A stretch of DNA of 64,000 nucleotides. Origin: Limimaricola hongkongensis DSM 17492 (GTDB lineage Bacteria; Pseudomonadota; Alphaproteobacteria; Rhodobacterales; Rhodobacteraceae). Where the stretch lies: positions 248,001-312,000 of the forward strand of contig NZ_KK088650.1 of NCBI RefSeq assembly GCF_000600975.2, read 5' to 3'. Made by a program: the position numbers and the translations under genes. The notes below the pieces were generated by a model. The model made no database searches. It had not been told where the DNA came from and worked only from the letters and a program-made list of their open reading frames with translations. Within the stretch, counting starts at the first letter, position 1, and every line of letters begins with the position of its first letter. Positions 51,028-59,940 of this stretch are shown one piece after another.

Positions 51028-51485
51028 TGCGCGGGCTGAAGAAGACCCGCCGGATCCAGGTGCTGGCGCTGGCCGCCGTGGCGCTGGTGCTCGCCACCGG
51101 GATCATCGGATACGCGATGCGCGACGGCATCAACTTCTTTCGCTCGCCCGCGCAGCTGGTGGCCGAGCCGCCCGCGCCGAACGAGGTGTTCCGCCTTGGC
51201 GGCCTGGTCGAGGACGGCACGCTGAAGCGCGGGCAGGGCGAAACGGTGACGTTCTCGGTCACCGACGGCACGGCCTCGGTGCCGGTCGCCTATACCGGCA
51301 TCCTGCCAGACCTCTTCGAAGAGGGGCAGGGCATGGTCGGGCAGGGCCGCTGGACCGGAGAGCGGTTCGAGGCGATCGAGATCCTCGCCAAGCATGACGA
51401 AAGCTACATGCCCAAGGAGGTGATCGACGCGCTCGAAGAGCAGGGCGTCTACAAGGCACCGAACGCCGCGGCGGCGTCGAATTAA
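51027..51485 (+). CDS. ccmE: Cytochrome c maturation heme chaperone CcmE
   Basis: CcmE binds heme covalently in the periplasm and hands it to CcmF/CcmH for attachment to apocytochromes c (system I). The 152-residue protein has an N-terminal membrane anchor (about 10-30), an OB-fold domain (FRLGGLVEDGTLKRG, VAYTGILPDLFEEGQGMV), and the heme-binding H123 with Y127 in AKHDESYMPKEV. It starts at the ATG in the TGATG overlap with argC. ccmF and ccmH lie about 1.25 kb downstream, split off by the lysis gene pair. Confidence 0.96.
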   Translation: MRGLKKTRRIQVLALAAVALVLATGIIGYAMRDGINFFRSPAQLVAEPPAPNEVFRLGGLVEDGTLKRGQGETVTFSVTDGTASVPVAYTGILPDLFEEGQGMVGQGRWTGERFEAIEILAKHDESYMPKEVIDALEEQGVYKAPNAAAASN

Positions 51486-51531
51486 CGAAGCTTAGGCACT
51501 CTTGCGTCCGGGATCACCGAAGGGGCGCGGA

Positions 51532-52143
51532 ATGAAAAGCGTGGAAGAGATCGCGGCACGGATCGTCGCGCGCGAAGGCGGATATGTCGACGACCCCGAC
51601 GATCCGGGCGGGGCGACGAAACACGGCGTCACCATCGGCACGCTGCGGCGGCTCGGGCTCGATCTCGACGGGGATGGCGCGGTCACCAAGGCCGATGTGA
51701 AGCGGCTGACACCCGCGCAGGCCACCGACATCTTCATCGAGCATTACTACCGCCGCCCGCGCATCGACGCGCTGCCCGAAAGCCTGCGGGCCTCGGTGTT
51801 CGACATGTATGTCAATTCCGGCGCCCACGCGGTGAAGATCCTGCAACGGCTTTTCGTGGCGATGCGCATTCCGGTCGCGGTCGACGGCATCATCGGGCCG
51901 CAGACCATCGCCGCGGCGGCCCGCGCGCAGGCGGCCGCGCCCGATCATCTCGCCGACGCCTACGGCATCGCGCGGCGCAACTACTATTACAGCCTCGCCG
52001 ATCGCCGCCCGGCGAGCCGCAAATACGCCCGCCGCCGCGATGGCGGCAAGGGCGGCTGGATCACCCGGGCCGAAGAGTTCATCTCGCCGCGCTATCACCT
52101 GAGCGAGGCGGCGCATCGCGAACGGGTGGCGGCATGGGGATGA
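51532..52143 (+). CDS. GH108 lysozyme / endolysin (gene-transfer-agent type)
   Basis: The 203-residue protein has a Glyco_hydro_108 domain (about 5-90: ARIVAREGGYVDDPDDPGGA with catalytic E15, TKHGVT) and a C-terminal PG_binding_3 region (about 95-175: VDGIIGPQTIAAA). Such muramidases act as phage or GTA endolysins. There is no signal peptide, so export must depend on a holin, and a 3-TM holin gene starts 9 bases downstream. This endolysin/holin pair is known to release gene transfer agents in Rhodobacter, where it lies apart from the capsid genes. AAGGGG precedes the ATG. Confidence 0.9.
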   Translation: MKSVEEIAARIVAREGGYVDDPDDPGGATKHGVTIGTLRRLGLDLDGDGAVTKADVKRLTPAQATDIFIEHYYRRPRIDALPESLRASVFDMYVNSGAHAVKILQRLFVAMRIPVAVDGIIGPQTIAAAARAQAAAPDHLADAYGIARRNYYYSLADRRPASRKYARRRDGGKGGWITRAEEFISPRYHLSEAAHRERVAAWG

Positions 52144-52152
52144 CCGGCGGGG

Positions 52153-52659
52153 GTGATCGGCGGGATATTCACCACGCTGTTCGGGGCGCGCCGCAACATG
52201 GTGGTCGACACGGTCGAGGCGTTTCGCGAAAACGCCGAAGGCCGGGCGGCGCGTGCCGCCACGCAGCGTTCCGAGGCGCTGGCGCAGTTCGCCGCCGAAA
52301 TGGCGCGCGCGCGGCGCGGCGGCTGGGACCGGTTCATCGACGGGCTGAACCGGCTGCCGCGCCCCATGATGGCCTTCGGCACGCTGGGGCTGATCGGGGC
52401 GGCAATGGCCGACCCGGCCTGGTTCTCCGCCCGGATGCAGGGGCTGGCGCTGGTGCCCGAACCGTTGTGGTGGCTGATGGGGGCGATCGTCAGCTTCTAC
52501 TTCGGGGCGCGGATGCAGAGCCACGGCCAGAGCTTCGAGCGCGAGATGGCCGCGGCGCTGGCCCGGATGCAGACGCGGCCCCCCGCCCCTGCGGGGCATG
52601 GGCCGCCCCGCGCGGACGCCAACCCGGCGCTCGAGGACTGGTGGCGCACGCAGGCGTGA
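52153..52659 (+). CDS. Three-TM holin of the GTA-release family
   Basis: The 168-residue protein matches the Pfam family named for GTA release (GTA_holin_3TM, as I recall it): a cytoplasmic helical N-terminus (1-70), hydrophobic segments around PMMAFGTLGLIGAAMA (72-87) and PEPLWWLMGAIVSFYFG (105-120), and a Pro-rich charged tail ending in WWRTQA. It would form membrane pores that let the endolysin reach the wall. The start is GTG at 52153, 9 bases after the endolysin stop. No GTA capsid or tail gene is in the window. Confidence 0.82.
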   Translation: MIGGIFTTLFGARRNMVVDTVEAFRENAEGRAARAATQRSEALAQFAAEMARARRGGWDRFIDGLNRLPRPMMAFGTLGLIGAAMADPAWFSARMQGLALVPEPLWWLMGAIVSFYFGARMQSHGQSFEREMAAALARMQTRPPAPAGHGPPRADANPALEDWWRTQA

Positions 52660-52681
52660 CCGCTGCGGCGCTTTGGCGCGA

Positions 52682-52723
52682 CGATCCGCTCCCGGCGCGC
52701 GATAGCGCCGGGCGGGCGGATCG
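52682..52723 (+). promoter_or_regulatory. Long hairpin between the holin gene and ccmF
   Basis: CGATCCGC (52682-52689) pairs with 52716-52723 and CCCGGCGC (52691-52698) with 52705-52712, giving a 16-bp interrupted stem with a 6-base loop. It ends 15 bases before the ccmF start and has no T tract. It could terminate lysis-gene transcripts or shape ccmF translation. Confidence 0.5.
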
Positions 52724-52738
52724 GTTACAAGCTTGGCT

Positions 52739-54712
52739 ATGTTGATCGAACTCGGACATTTCGCCCTGATTCTGGCCTTTGCCACCGCCATCGTGCAGAT
52801 GGTGGTGCCGCTCATCGGCGCACAAAAGGGCTGGCGTGGCTGGATGGGCGTGGCCGAGCCCGCCGCCACCGCGCAATTCGCGCTCACCGGTTTCGCCTTC
52901 GCGGCGCTGACGGTGGCCTTCGTCACCTCGGACTTCTCGGTAAAGCTGGTGGTGGACAATTCCCATTCGCTCAAGCCGATGCTCTACAAGATCAGCGGCG
53001 TCTGGGGCAACCACGAGGGGTCGCTGCTGTTGTGGCTGCTGATCCTCGCGGGGTTCGGCGCCAGCGCCGCGTGGTTCGGCGGCAACCTGCCAGACCGGCT
53101 GCGCGCCCGCGTGCTGGCGGTGCAGGCCTCGATCGGCGTGGCCTTCGGGGCGTTCTTGCTGTTCACCTCGAACCCGTTCCTGCGCGTGGCCACGCCGCCC
53201 TTCGACGGGCGCGATCTCAACCCGCTCCTGCAGGACCCCGGCCTCGCCTTCCATCCGCCGTTTCTCTATCTCGGCTATGTCGGTCTCTCGATGGCGTTTT
53301 CCTTCGCCGTCGCCGCCCTGATCGAAGGCCGGGTCGATGCCGCCTGGGCGCGCTGGGTCCGGCCCTGGACGCTGGCGGCGTGGCTGTTTCTGACCGTCGG
53401 CATCGCGCTGGGCTCCTGGTGGGCCTATTACGAGCTGGGCTGGGGCGGCTTCTGGTTCTGGGATCCGGTCGAGAACGCCTCCTTCATGCCATGGCTGCTC
53501 GCCGCCGCGCTCCTGCATTCGGCGATCGTCACCGAAAAGCGCGAGGCGCTCAAAAGCTGGACCGTGCTTCTGGCGATTCTCGCCTTCAGCTTCTCGCTCT
53601 TGGGCACCTTCATCGTCCGCTCCGGCGTGCTGACGAGCGTGCATGCCTTTGCCACCGATCCGGCGCGCGGGGTGTTCATCCTCGCGATCCTCGCGGTCTT
53701 CACCGGCGGCGCGCTGACGCTCTATGCGGCGCGGGCGCATGCGATGGAGGCCAAGGGCGTGTTCGGGCTGGTCAGCCGCGAGTCCGCGCTGGTGGCCAAC
53801 AACGTGCTGCTCGCGGTGTCGGCCATGGTGGTCTTCGTCGGCACGGTCTGGCCGCTGGTGGCCGAGATGGCCTTCGACCGGGTGCTCTCGGTCGGCCCGC
53901 CCTTCTTCGACGCGGCCTTCACGCCGTTCTTCGTGGCGCTCGGGCTGCTCTTGCCCTTTGGCACGCTGCTGGCGTGGAAGCGCGCGACCGGGCGCCGGGT
54001 GCTGCGCCAGCTCTGGCCCGCCGCCGTGCTCGCGGGGGCGCTGCTGCTCATGGGCTATGCGCTGGGGTCGGGCCGCTCGGCGCTCGGGCCGCTGGGCCTT
54101 GCGCTTGGCGGCTGGGTGATCGGTGGCGCGGGCGTCGATCTGTGGTCGCGCACCGGGCGCGGCGGGGCGGTGGCGCGGCTTGGCCGCCTGCGGCGGCTGC
54201 CGCGCGCCGATTGGGGGCGCGGGCTGTCGCATGGCGGGCTCGGCGTCACCATCATCGGCATCGCGGGGCTGCTCGCCTGGCAGCAGGAGGACATCCGCAT
54301 CGCCGAGATCGGCGACAGCTGGACCCTCGGGCGCTATGAGCTGACCCTCGACGCGGTGCGCGAGACCGAGGGGCCGAACTACATCACCACCATGGGCGAT
54401 CTCACCGCGCGGGTGGACGGCGAAAAGATCGCGACGCTGCACCCCGAAAAGCGGTTCTACCCGGTGGCGGGCATGCCCACCAGCGAGGCCGGGATCGATG
54501 GCGGGATCTGGCGCGATCTCTACATCGTCATCGGCGATCCGCAGGAGGGCGGCGGCTGGGCCGTGCGCAGCCACATCAAGCCGATGGCGGCGTGGATCTG
54601 GGGCGGCTCGATCCTGATGGCGCTGGGCGGCGTGGTCTCGCTGTCGGATCGGCGGATGCGCGTGGCGGCGGGGGCGCGGCGCAAGTCGCCCGCGCCGGTG
54701 GCGGCGCAATGA
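52739..54712 (+). CDS. ccmF: Cytochrome c heme lyase subunit CcmF
   Basis: CcmF is the integral membrane part of the heme lyase that reduces CcmE-bound heme and, with CcmH, ligates it to apocytochrome c. The 657-residue protein has about 14-15 transmembrane helices and the tryptophan-rich heme-handling WWD motif GWGGFWFWDPVENASFMPWL, flanked by conserved histidines (HPPFLYLGY). The ATG at 52739 (MLIELGH) is the family start; the TTG two codons earlier is less likely. Its stop overlaps ccmH (ATGA). Confidence 0.97.
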   Translation: MLIELGHFALILAFATAIVQMVVPLIGAQKGWRGWMGVAEPAATAQFALTGFAFAALTVAFVTSDFSVKLVVDNSHSLKPMLYKISGVWGNHEGSLLLWLLILAGFGASAAWFGGNLPDRLRARVLAVQASIGVAFGAFLLFTSNPFLRVATPPFDGRDLNPLLQDPGLAFHPPFLYLGYVGLSMAFSFAVAALIEGRVDAAWARWVRPWTLAAWLFLTVGIALGSWWAYYELGWGGFWFWDPVENASFMPWLLAAALLHSAIVTEKREALKSWTVLLAILAFSFSLLGTFIVRSGVLTSVHAFATDPARGVFILAILAVFTGGALTLYAARAHAMEAKGVFGLVSRESALVANNVLLAVSAMVVFVGTVWPLVAEMAFDRVLSVGPPFFDAAFTPFFVALGLLLPFGTLLAWKRATGRRVLRQLWPAAVLAGALLLMGYALGSGRSALGPLGLALGGWVIGGAGVDLWSRTGRGGAVARLGRLRRLPRADWGRGLSHGGLGVTIIGIAGLLAWQQEDIRIAEIGDSWTLGRYELTLDAVRETEGPNYITTMGDLTARVDGEKIATLHPEKRFYPVAGMPTSEAGIDGGIWRDLYIVIGDPQEGGGWAVRSHIKPMAAWIWGGSILMALGGVVSLSDRRMRVAAGARRKSPAPVAAQ

Positions 54713-55161
54713 GGCGGGCGGCGCTCCTGCTCGCGGCGACGCTCGCGCTTGCCGCGCCCGCCTTCGCGGTCGAGCCCGACGAGGTGCTCGACGATCCGGC
54801 GCTGGAGGCGCGCGCGCGCGACATCAGCGCCGGGCTGCGCTGCCCGGTCTGCCGCAACGAGAGCATCGACGAAAGCAATGCCGGCGTGAGCCGCGACCTG
54901 CGCCTTTATGTGCGCGAGCGGCTGCTGGCGGGCGACAGCGACGCGCAGGTGATGCGCGCCGTGGTCGATCGCTACGGCGAATACGTGCTGCTCAGGCCCG
55001 ATGCGTCGGGCGCCAACCTGATCCTGTGGCTCGCGGCGCCGGGGCTGTTGATCGTCGCGGGCGGCGTGGCCTTCGTGTCGATCCGCCGCCGCGCCTCGGG
55101 CCCCGAGGACCGGTTGTCGGAGGAGGAGGAAGCCAAGCTCAGGGATATCCTGAAACCCTGA
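54709..55161 (+). CDS. ccmH: Cytochrome c maturation protein CcmH
   Basis: CcmH reduces the apocytochrome CXXCH thiols and docks the apoprotein at CcmF. The 150-residue precursor has a signal peptide (cut after AFA near 20), the periplasmic three-helix domain with the redox motif LRCPVCRNESIDES (C45, C48), and a C-terminal transmembrane helix (about 103-123). It is the short CcmH/CycL type without a CcmI-like TPR part. It starts in an ATGA overlap with ccmF. Confidence 0.96.
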   Translation: MRRAALLLAATLALAAPAFAVEPDEVLDDPALEARARDISAGLRCPVCRNESIDESNAGVSRDLRLYVRERLLAGDSDAQVMRAVVDRYGEYVLLRPDASGANLILWLAAPGLLIVAGGVAFVSIRRRASGPEDRLSEEEEAKLRDILKP

Positions 55162-55253
55162 CGGTTTCCCGGCGCCCGTCCTGACGCTTGGTTGCCCCTT
55201 TCGCCGCGCGGGCGCGCCTGTAGGCTTCGCGCGGGACTTAGGGGAGACCATCC

Positions 55254-56030
55254 ATGGAATACCAGACGATCAGCCTCGCGCTGGAGGACGGCGTGGCGCT
55301 GCTGACGCTCGACCGCCCGGCGGTGATGAACGCGCTCAACACCCAGATGCGGGCCGAGATCACCCATGCGCTGCGCAATCTCGACGCCGCGGCGCGGGTG
55401 CTGGTGCTGACCGGGGCGGGGCGGGCCTTCTGCTCGGGGCAGGATCTGGGCGATACCGGCAATGCCAACGCCACCGATCTCGAACGGGTGCTGCGCGACG
55501 AATACGTGCCGATGCTCATGGCGCTGCGCGACCTGGCCGTGCCGAGCATCGCCGCCGTCAACGGCGCGGCGGCCGGGGCGGGGGCCAACCTCGCGCTGGC
55601 CTGCGACGTGGCGATCGCCTCGGAGGCGGCGCATTTCACCCAAGCCTTCACCCGGATCGGGCTGATCCCCGACGCGGGCGGCACATGGACCCTGCCGCGG
55701 CAGGTCGGCACGGCGCGGGCGATGGGCGCGATGCTGTTCGCCGACCGGATCCCGGCGCGGCAGGCGGCGGATTGGGGAATGATCTACGAGGCGGCGACGG
55801 AGGCCGATTTCGAGGAGCGCTGGCGCGCCCGCGCGGCCCAGCTCGCGGCGGGGCCGACCGAAACCTACCGCCAGCTGCGCGAAGCGATGCGCGCGAGCCC
55901 CGAGGCCAGCTTCGAAGAGCAGCTCGCCACCGAGGCGCGCCACCAGGGCGTCTGCGGCCGCAGCCGCGATTTCAGGGAAGGGGTGGTCGCCTTCGTCGAA
56001 AAGCGGGCGCCGCGCTTCGAAGGCCGCTGA
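55254..56030 (+). CDS. Enoyl-CoA hydratase/isomerase, PaaG-like
   Basis: The 258-residue crotonase-fold protein has the oxyanion-hole loops TGAGRAFCSGQDL and NGAAAGAGANLALACDVAIA. It closely follows the PaaG pattern (FTQAFTRIGLIPDAGGTWTLPR, WGMIYE, FREGVVAFVEKRAPRF), which in phenylacetate degradation isomerises the ring-1,2-epoxide CoA ester to an oxepin. The acidic residue in IPDAGG replaces the second hydratase glutamate, as in isomerases. No other paa gene is present, so a general fatty-acid enoyl-CoA isomerase role is also possible. GGGGAG precedes the ATG. Confidence 0.87.
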   Translation: MEYQTISLALEDGVALLTLDRPAVMNALNTQMRAEITHALRNLDAAARVLVLTGAGRAFCSGQDLGDTGNANATDLERVLRDEYVPMLMALRDLAVPSIAAVNGAAAGAGANLALACDVAIASEAAHFTQAFTRIGLIPDAGGTWTLPRQVGTARAMGAMLFADRIPARQAADWGMIYEAATEADFEERWRARAAQLAAGPTETYRQLREAMRASPEASFEEQLATEARHQGVCGRSRDFREGVVAFVEKRAPRFEGR

Positions 56031-56037
56031 GCGCGGC

Positions 56038-56640
56038 TCAGGCGGCGTTGCCCAGCGGCGCCGCCAGACGCGACACGAATTCGTCGAACACGCCGCCGAA
56101 GACCGACCCGTCGGTCGAGGCCGCGACCCGGTCCCGGCGCGCGGGGCGGGCGGGCAGGCAACCTTCGATCACGAAACCCGCGCAGGGCGCGTGGTTCGCC
56201 GCCGTCGGCACCAGGTGCAGCGCGAAGGCCCGGCCCGCCAGGTCGTCGAGCGTGATGCTCAGGCTGTCATGCGCGAGATGCACGGCGGTGTCGCGCGGCG
56301 CCCGACCACGCTGCGCCTGCTGCGCCCGGCAGAAGCTGGCGCCGCAATCGAAGCCACGCGCCGCGTCGCCGGTGGCCCGCACCCGCCCGGCCGAGAAGTT
56401 CTGCCCGCGCAGCCGCGGCCCGGTCAGGCTCAGCCCCGCCAGCAGTTCGTGATCGGCGAAATCGAACACCAGCGCGGCAAGCCCGAGCCCCTGGCCCGCA
56501 TCGTCGTTCATCCGCAGGTCGATCGTGATCCCGCCATCGGCCGTCTCATGCAGAGCGACATGCACCTGAACGTCCCGGCCGAAAGTGGCGTCGGCGGATT
56601 CGGGGGTGGGGGTGAACTGCATCGCGATATGAGCCGACAT
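56038..56640 (-). CDS. Hypothetical protein
   Basis: The 200-residue protein has no signal peptide or transmembrane helix. It is rich in Ala, Asp, Gly and Arg and contains segments such as FDFADHELLAGLSLTGPRL and a few cysteines (GFDCGASFC, APCAGF, EGCLP). I recognise no family. The ATG at 56640 has AAGGA at 7 bases and is preferred over the open frame upstream. It converges on the PaaG-like gene with 7 bases between and is preceded by a long, lower-GC intergenic region. Confidence 0.65.
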   Translation of the reverse strand: MSAHIAMQFTPTPESADATFGRDVQVHVALHETADGGITIDLRMNDDAGQGLGLAALVFDFADHELLAGLSLTGPRLRGQNFSAGRVRATGDAARGFDCGASFCRAQQAQRGRAPRDTAVHLAHDSLSITLDDLAGRAFALHLVPTAANHAPCAGFVIEGCLPARPARRDRVAASTDGSVFGGVFDEFVSRLAAPLGNAA

Positions 56641-57025
56641 TGAACTATCCTTTCGGTCGAACCTGAAGATCTGCACTCGTTGAAGTGAACGCATTCTGTA
56701 TCGCCGCGAATTGCGGCATTCAGGTGGCAAGGTTCGCTCTGGGTCTGAAAATGCCCTTTTTCTCCAATCACTTAGCCCAATGGATAGGTCTCCACGGTAT
56801 AGGTCATCTATACGAAAGAGAGCGGCTGCGAGATTTCTTCAGGAAAACGGAGTCTCTTCCGAGAGACCTGTATCGGGGGACATGTCCCGATGGACAGGTG
56901 TCCGCGTGAACAATGAAATTCGCAGGTCGCGATTGGTTCGCGACCTGCCCGCCGCGTCAAAAAGGGCCGAATACGGTGTCGAAACGTGGCGCAAAGATGG
57001 CGTTTCAGCCCGGTGCCGCAACGTG
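56641..57025. other. Lower-GC structured intergenic region
   Basis: This is the longest gene-free stretch and is visibly AT-richer than its surroundings. It contains several dyads: GTATA-N7-TATAC (56797-56813), GTCTCT-N4-AGAGAC (56852-56867), an interrupted ACCTGT/ACAGGT dyad (56866-56899) around a perfect GGACATGTCC palindrome (56878-56887), and GGACAGGTGTCC (56892-56903). Possible upstream regulatory region of the hypothetical gene at 56640, an operator cluster or an unrecognised RNA. Open frames here do not look like protein. Confidence 0.5.
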
Positions 57026-57056
57026 AAAAGGGCCCGGCGATTCCGCCGGGCCCTCT
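57026..57056 (-). terminator. Intrinsic terminator of gltA
   Basis: GGGCCCGGCG (57030-57039) and CGCCGGGCCC (57044-57053) form a perfect 10-bp stem with a 4-base loop, followed on the minus strand by TTTT (57029-57026). Confidence 0.85.
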
Positions 57057-57086
57057 CATGCATCCTGTGCCGAACCGGAAAACGGA

Positions 57087-58382
57087 TCAGCGCTTTTCGA
57101 TGTCGACATAGTCGCGCTGCGCCTCGCCGAGATAGAGCTGGCGCGGGCGGCCGATCTTGAGCTGCGGATCCGCGAGCTGCTCCTTCCACTGCGACACCCA
57201 GCCGACGGTGCGCGCCAGCGCGAAGATCGGCGTGAACATCGAGGTCGGGAAGCCCATCGCGTCGAGGATGATGCCCGAGTAGAAATCGACGTTCGGGTAG
57301 AGCTTCTTCTCGGCGAAGTAGGGATCCTCGAGCGCGACGCGCTCCAGCTCCTTGGCGACCTGAAGCGTCGGATTGTTCTCGACGCCGAGCAGGTCGAGCA
57401 CCTCGTCCGCGCTCTCCTTCATCACCTTCGCGCGCGGGTCGAAGTTCTTGTAGACCCGGTGGCCGAAGCCCATCAGGCGGAACGGATCGTTCTTGTCCTT
57501 CGCGCGGGCGATGAACTCGGGGATCCGGTCGGGCGTGCCGATCTCGCGCAGCATCTCGAGGCAGGCCTGGTTGGCGCCGCCATGCGCAGGGCCCCACAGG
57601 CAGGCGATGCCGGCCGCGATGCAGGCAAACGGGTTCGCGCCCGAGGACGAGGCCAGCCGCACGGTCGAGGTCGAGGCGTTCTGCTCGTGATCGGCATGCA
57701 GGGTGAAGATCCGGTCCATCGCGCGGGCGAGGATCGGGTTCACCTCGTATTCCTCGGCCGGGACGCTGAAGCACATGCGCAGGAAGTTCGACGCGTAGTC
57801 GAGATCGTTGCGCGGATACACGAAGGGCTGACCGATCGAGTACTTGTAGGCCATCGCCGCGATGGTCGGCATCTTGGCGATCAGGCGGATCGAGGCGACC
57901 TCGCGCTGGTGCTCGTCGTTGATGTCGGTGCTGTCGTGGTAGAAGGCCGACATCGCGCCGACCACGCCGACCATGGTGGCCATGGGATGCGCGTCGCGGC
58001 GGAAGCCGCGGAAGAAGTTGTGCATCTGCTCGTGGATCATCGTGTGACGCGTCACCAGCGTCTCGAATTCCTCGAGCTTGGCGGCCGAGGGCAGCTCACC
58101 GTAAAGCAGCAGGTAGCACACCTCGAGGTAATGCGATTCCTTGGCGAGCTGACCGATCGGATAGCCGCGATGCGTCAGCACGCCCGCTTCGCCATCGATA
58201 TAGGTGATGGTGCTGTCGCAGGACGCGGTCGAGGTGAAGCCCGGGTCATAGGTGAAGACGCCCGCCTGCGCATAGAGCTTGCGGATGTCGATGACCTCGG
58301 GCCCGTCGGTGGGGGCGTACATCGCCAGATCAAAGCTTTCGCCGTCGATCGTCAGCTTGGCGGTTTTCGTGGTTTCGGCCAT
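57087..58382 (-). CDS. gltA: Citrate synthase
   Basis: Citrate synthase condenses acetyl-CoA and oxaloacetate to start the TCA cycle. The 431-residue length and N-terminal beta-rich extension ([21 protein letters not shown]) mark the type II, NADH-sensitive hexameric form of Gram-negative bacteria. Catalytic residues are visible in [49 protein letters not shown] and the aspartate of [14 protein letters not shown] precedes the ATG at 58382. It has its own terminator; gltX lies 103 bases upstream on the same strand. Confidence 0.97.
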   Translation of the reverse strand: MAETTKTAKLTIDGESFDLAMYAPTDGPEVIDIRKLYAQAGVFTYDPGFTSTASCDSTITYIDGEAGVLTHRGYPIGQLAKESHYLEVCYLLLYGELPSAAKLEEFETLVTRHTMIHEQMHNFFRGFRRDAHPMATMVGVVGAMSAFYHDSTDINDEHQREVASIRLIAKMPTIAAMAYKYSIGQPFVYPRNDLDYASNFLRMCFSVPAEEYEVNPILARAMDRIFTLHADHEQNASTSTVRLASSSGANPFACIAAGIACLWGPAHGGANQACLEMLREIGTPDRIPEFIARAKDKNDPFRLMGFGHRVYKNFDPRAKVMKESADEVLDLLGVENNPTLQVAKELERVALEDPYFAEKKLYPNVDFYSGIILDAMGFPTSMFTPIFALARTVGWVSQWKEQLADPQLKIGRPRQLYLGEAQRDYVDIEKR

Positions 58383-58485
58383 TCAGGTCCCCTTCATGTT
58401 CCCGCCGCCGCCACGGGCGGCGCGCGACTCAGATCTCTCGATGCCGCGCTGCCACATAGTTTCGGGCGGAAGGCGGGCCAGTCTC

Positions 58486-59889
58486 TCAGGCCGCCGCGTC
58501 CCCGATCCGTGCCACGCTTTCGTCGCGGCCGAGCACAAGCATCATGTCGAATACGCTGGGGCTGACCATGCGCCCCGCCAGCGCCGCGCGAAGCGGCCCT
58601 GCAATCTTGCCCAAGCCAAGGCCATGCACCTCGGCCAGAGCGGTCACAACCCCCTCCAGCGCCTCCCGCTCCCAGCTAGCAGTTTGCAGCTGCGGCGTCA
58701 ATTCTGCCAGTATACCACGGGATACATCATCCAGCGCCTTGGCCGATTTCGCATCCGGCTCGATCGGCCGTTCGGTGAGGACGAAATGAGCCTTTTCAAG
58801 AAGTTCCGGGAAAATCTTGGCCCGGTCCTTGAGATGCGGCATCGCCCGCAGGAGCCCGTCGCGCTGCGCCCGGGTCAACGAAAGCTGCCCCGTCGCGTCG
58901 AGGAAAGCTTCGGTTTCATGCAGCAGCGCGGCATCGTCCGCGACGGCGATGTGCTGGCGGCAGAGGTTTTCGAGCTTCTTGGTATCGAAGCGCGCCGGCG
59001 ATTTGCCGATGCCGCCCAGATCGAACCAGTCGCGCGCCTCGGCATCCGAGAAGAACTCGGCGTCGCCATGGCTCCAGCCGAGCCGGGTGAGATAGTTGCG
59101 CATCCCCGCCGCCGGGTAGCCCATCTGCTGGTATTCCGCGGCCCCCGTCGCACCATGGCGCTTCGACAGCTTCTTGCCATCGGGTCCGAAGATCAGCGGC
59201 ACATGGGCGAAGACCGGCAGGTCCCAGCCCATGGCGCGGTAGATCATCGCCTGCCGGAACGCGTTGGTCATGTGGTCGTCGCCCCGGATCACGTGGGTCA
59301 CGCCCATGTCGTGATCGTCGACGACGACGGCGAGCATGTAGACCGGCGAGCCGTCCGAGCGCAAAAGCACCATGTCGTCGAGCTGGTCGTTGCCGATGGT
59401 GATTTCGCCCTGCACCTCGTCGCGGATGGTGGTGGCGCCGTCGCGCGGCGCCTTGATGCGGATCGCGAAGGGGGCGTCGGGGTGATCGGCCTCGGCCACG
59501 TCGCGCCAGGGCGAGCGGAACAGCGTCGAGCCGCCCTTGGCACGGGCCTCCTCGCGGAACGCCTCGATCTCTTGCTGGGTCGAAAAGCACTTGTAGGCCG
59601 TGCCATCGGCCAGCATCCGGCGGGCCACCTCGGCGTGGCGCTCGGCGCCCGCCGCCTGGCTGATCGGTTCGCCGTCCCAGTCGAGCCCGAGCCATGTCAG
59701 CCCGTCGAGAATGGCCTGCGTGTTCTCGGGCGTGGAGCGGGCGCGGTCGGTGTCCTCGATGCGCAGCAGGAACTTGCCGCCGCGGCCACGGGCATAGAGC
59801 CAGTTGAACAGCGCGGTGCGCGCGCCGCCGATATGCAGCGCGCCGGTGGGAGAGGGGGCGAAGCGGGTGACGACCGGGGTCTGGGACAT
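58486..59889 (-). CDS. gltX: Glutamate--tRNA ligase
   Basis: GluRS charges tRNA-Glu (and in many alphaproteobacteria also tRNA-Gln, which GatCAB then corrects). The 467-residue class I synthetase has the HIGH-type motif [16 protein letters not shown] (HIGG 19-22), the KMSKS-type motif KKLSKRHGA, and the C-terminal helical anticodon-binding part. No strong ribosome site precedes the ATG at 59889; ATG 59919 in frame would add ten residues. I chose 59889 because it gives the conserved family start. It is divergent from comEC across 51 bases. Confidence 0.95.
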   Translation of the reverse strand: MSQTPVVTRFAPSPTGALHIGGARTALFNWLYARGRGGKFLLRIEDTDRARSTPENTQAILDGLTWLGLDWDGEPISQAAGAERHAEVARRMLADGTAYKCFSTQQEIEAFREEARAKGGSTLFRSPWRDVAEADHPDAPFAIRIKAPRDGATTIRDEVQGEITIGNDQLDDMVLLRSDGSPVYMLAVVVDDHDMGVTHVIRGDDHMTNAFRQAMIYRAMGWDLPVFAHVPLIFGPDGKKLSKRHGATGAAEYQQMGYPAAGMRNYLTRLGWSHGDAEFFSDAEARDWFDLGGIGKSPARFDTKKLENLCRQHIAVADDAALLHETEAFLDATGQLSLTRAQRDGLLRAMPHLKDRAKIFPELLEKAHFVLTERPIEPDAKSAKALDDVSRGILAELTPQLQTASWEREALEGVVTALAEVHGLGLGKIAGPLRAALAGRMVSPSVFDMMLVLGRDESVARIGDAAA

Positions 59890-59940
59890 GTCGGGGAGAT
59901 TTAACCTTTCGCTAACCATGCTGGGCGCAGCCTTGCTTGC

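Noticed and set aside
56866..56899. Lux-box-like ACCTGT...ACAGGT element
   Set aside because: The half sites are separated by 22 bases, whereas a classical lux box is about 20 bases in total, and no luxR or luxI gene is nearby.
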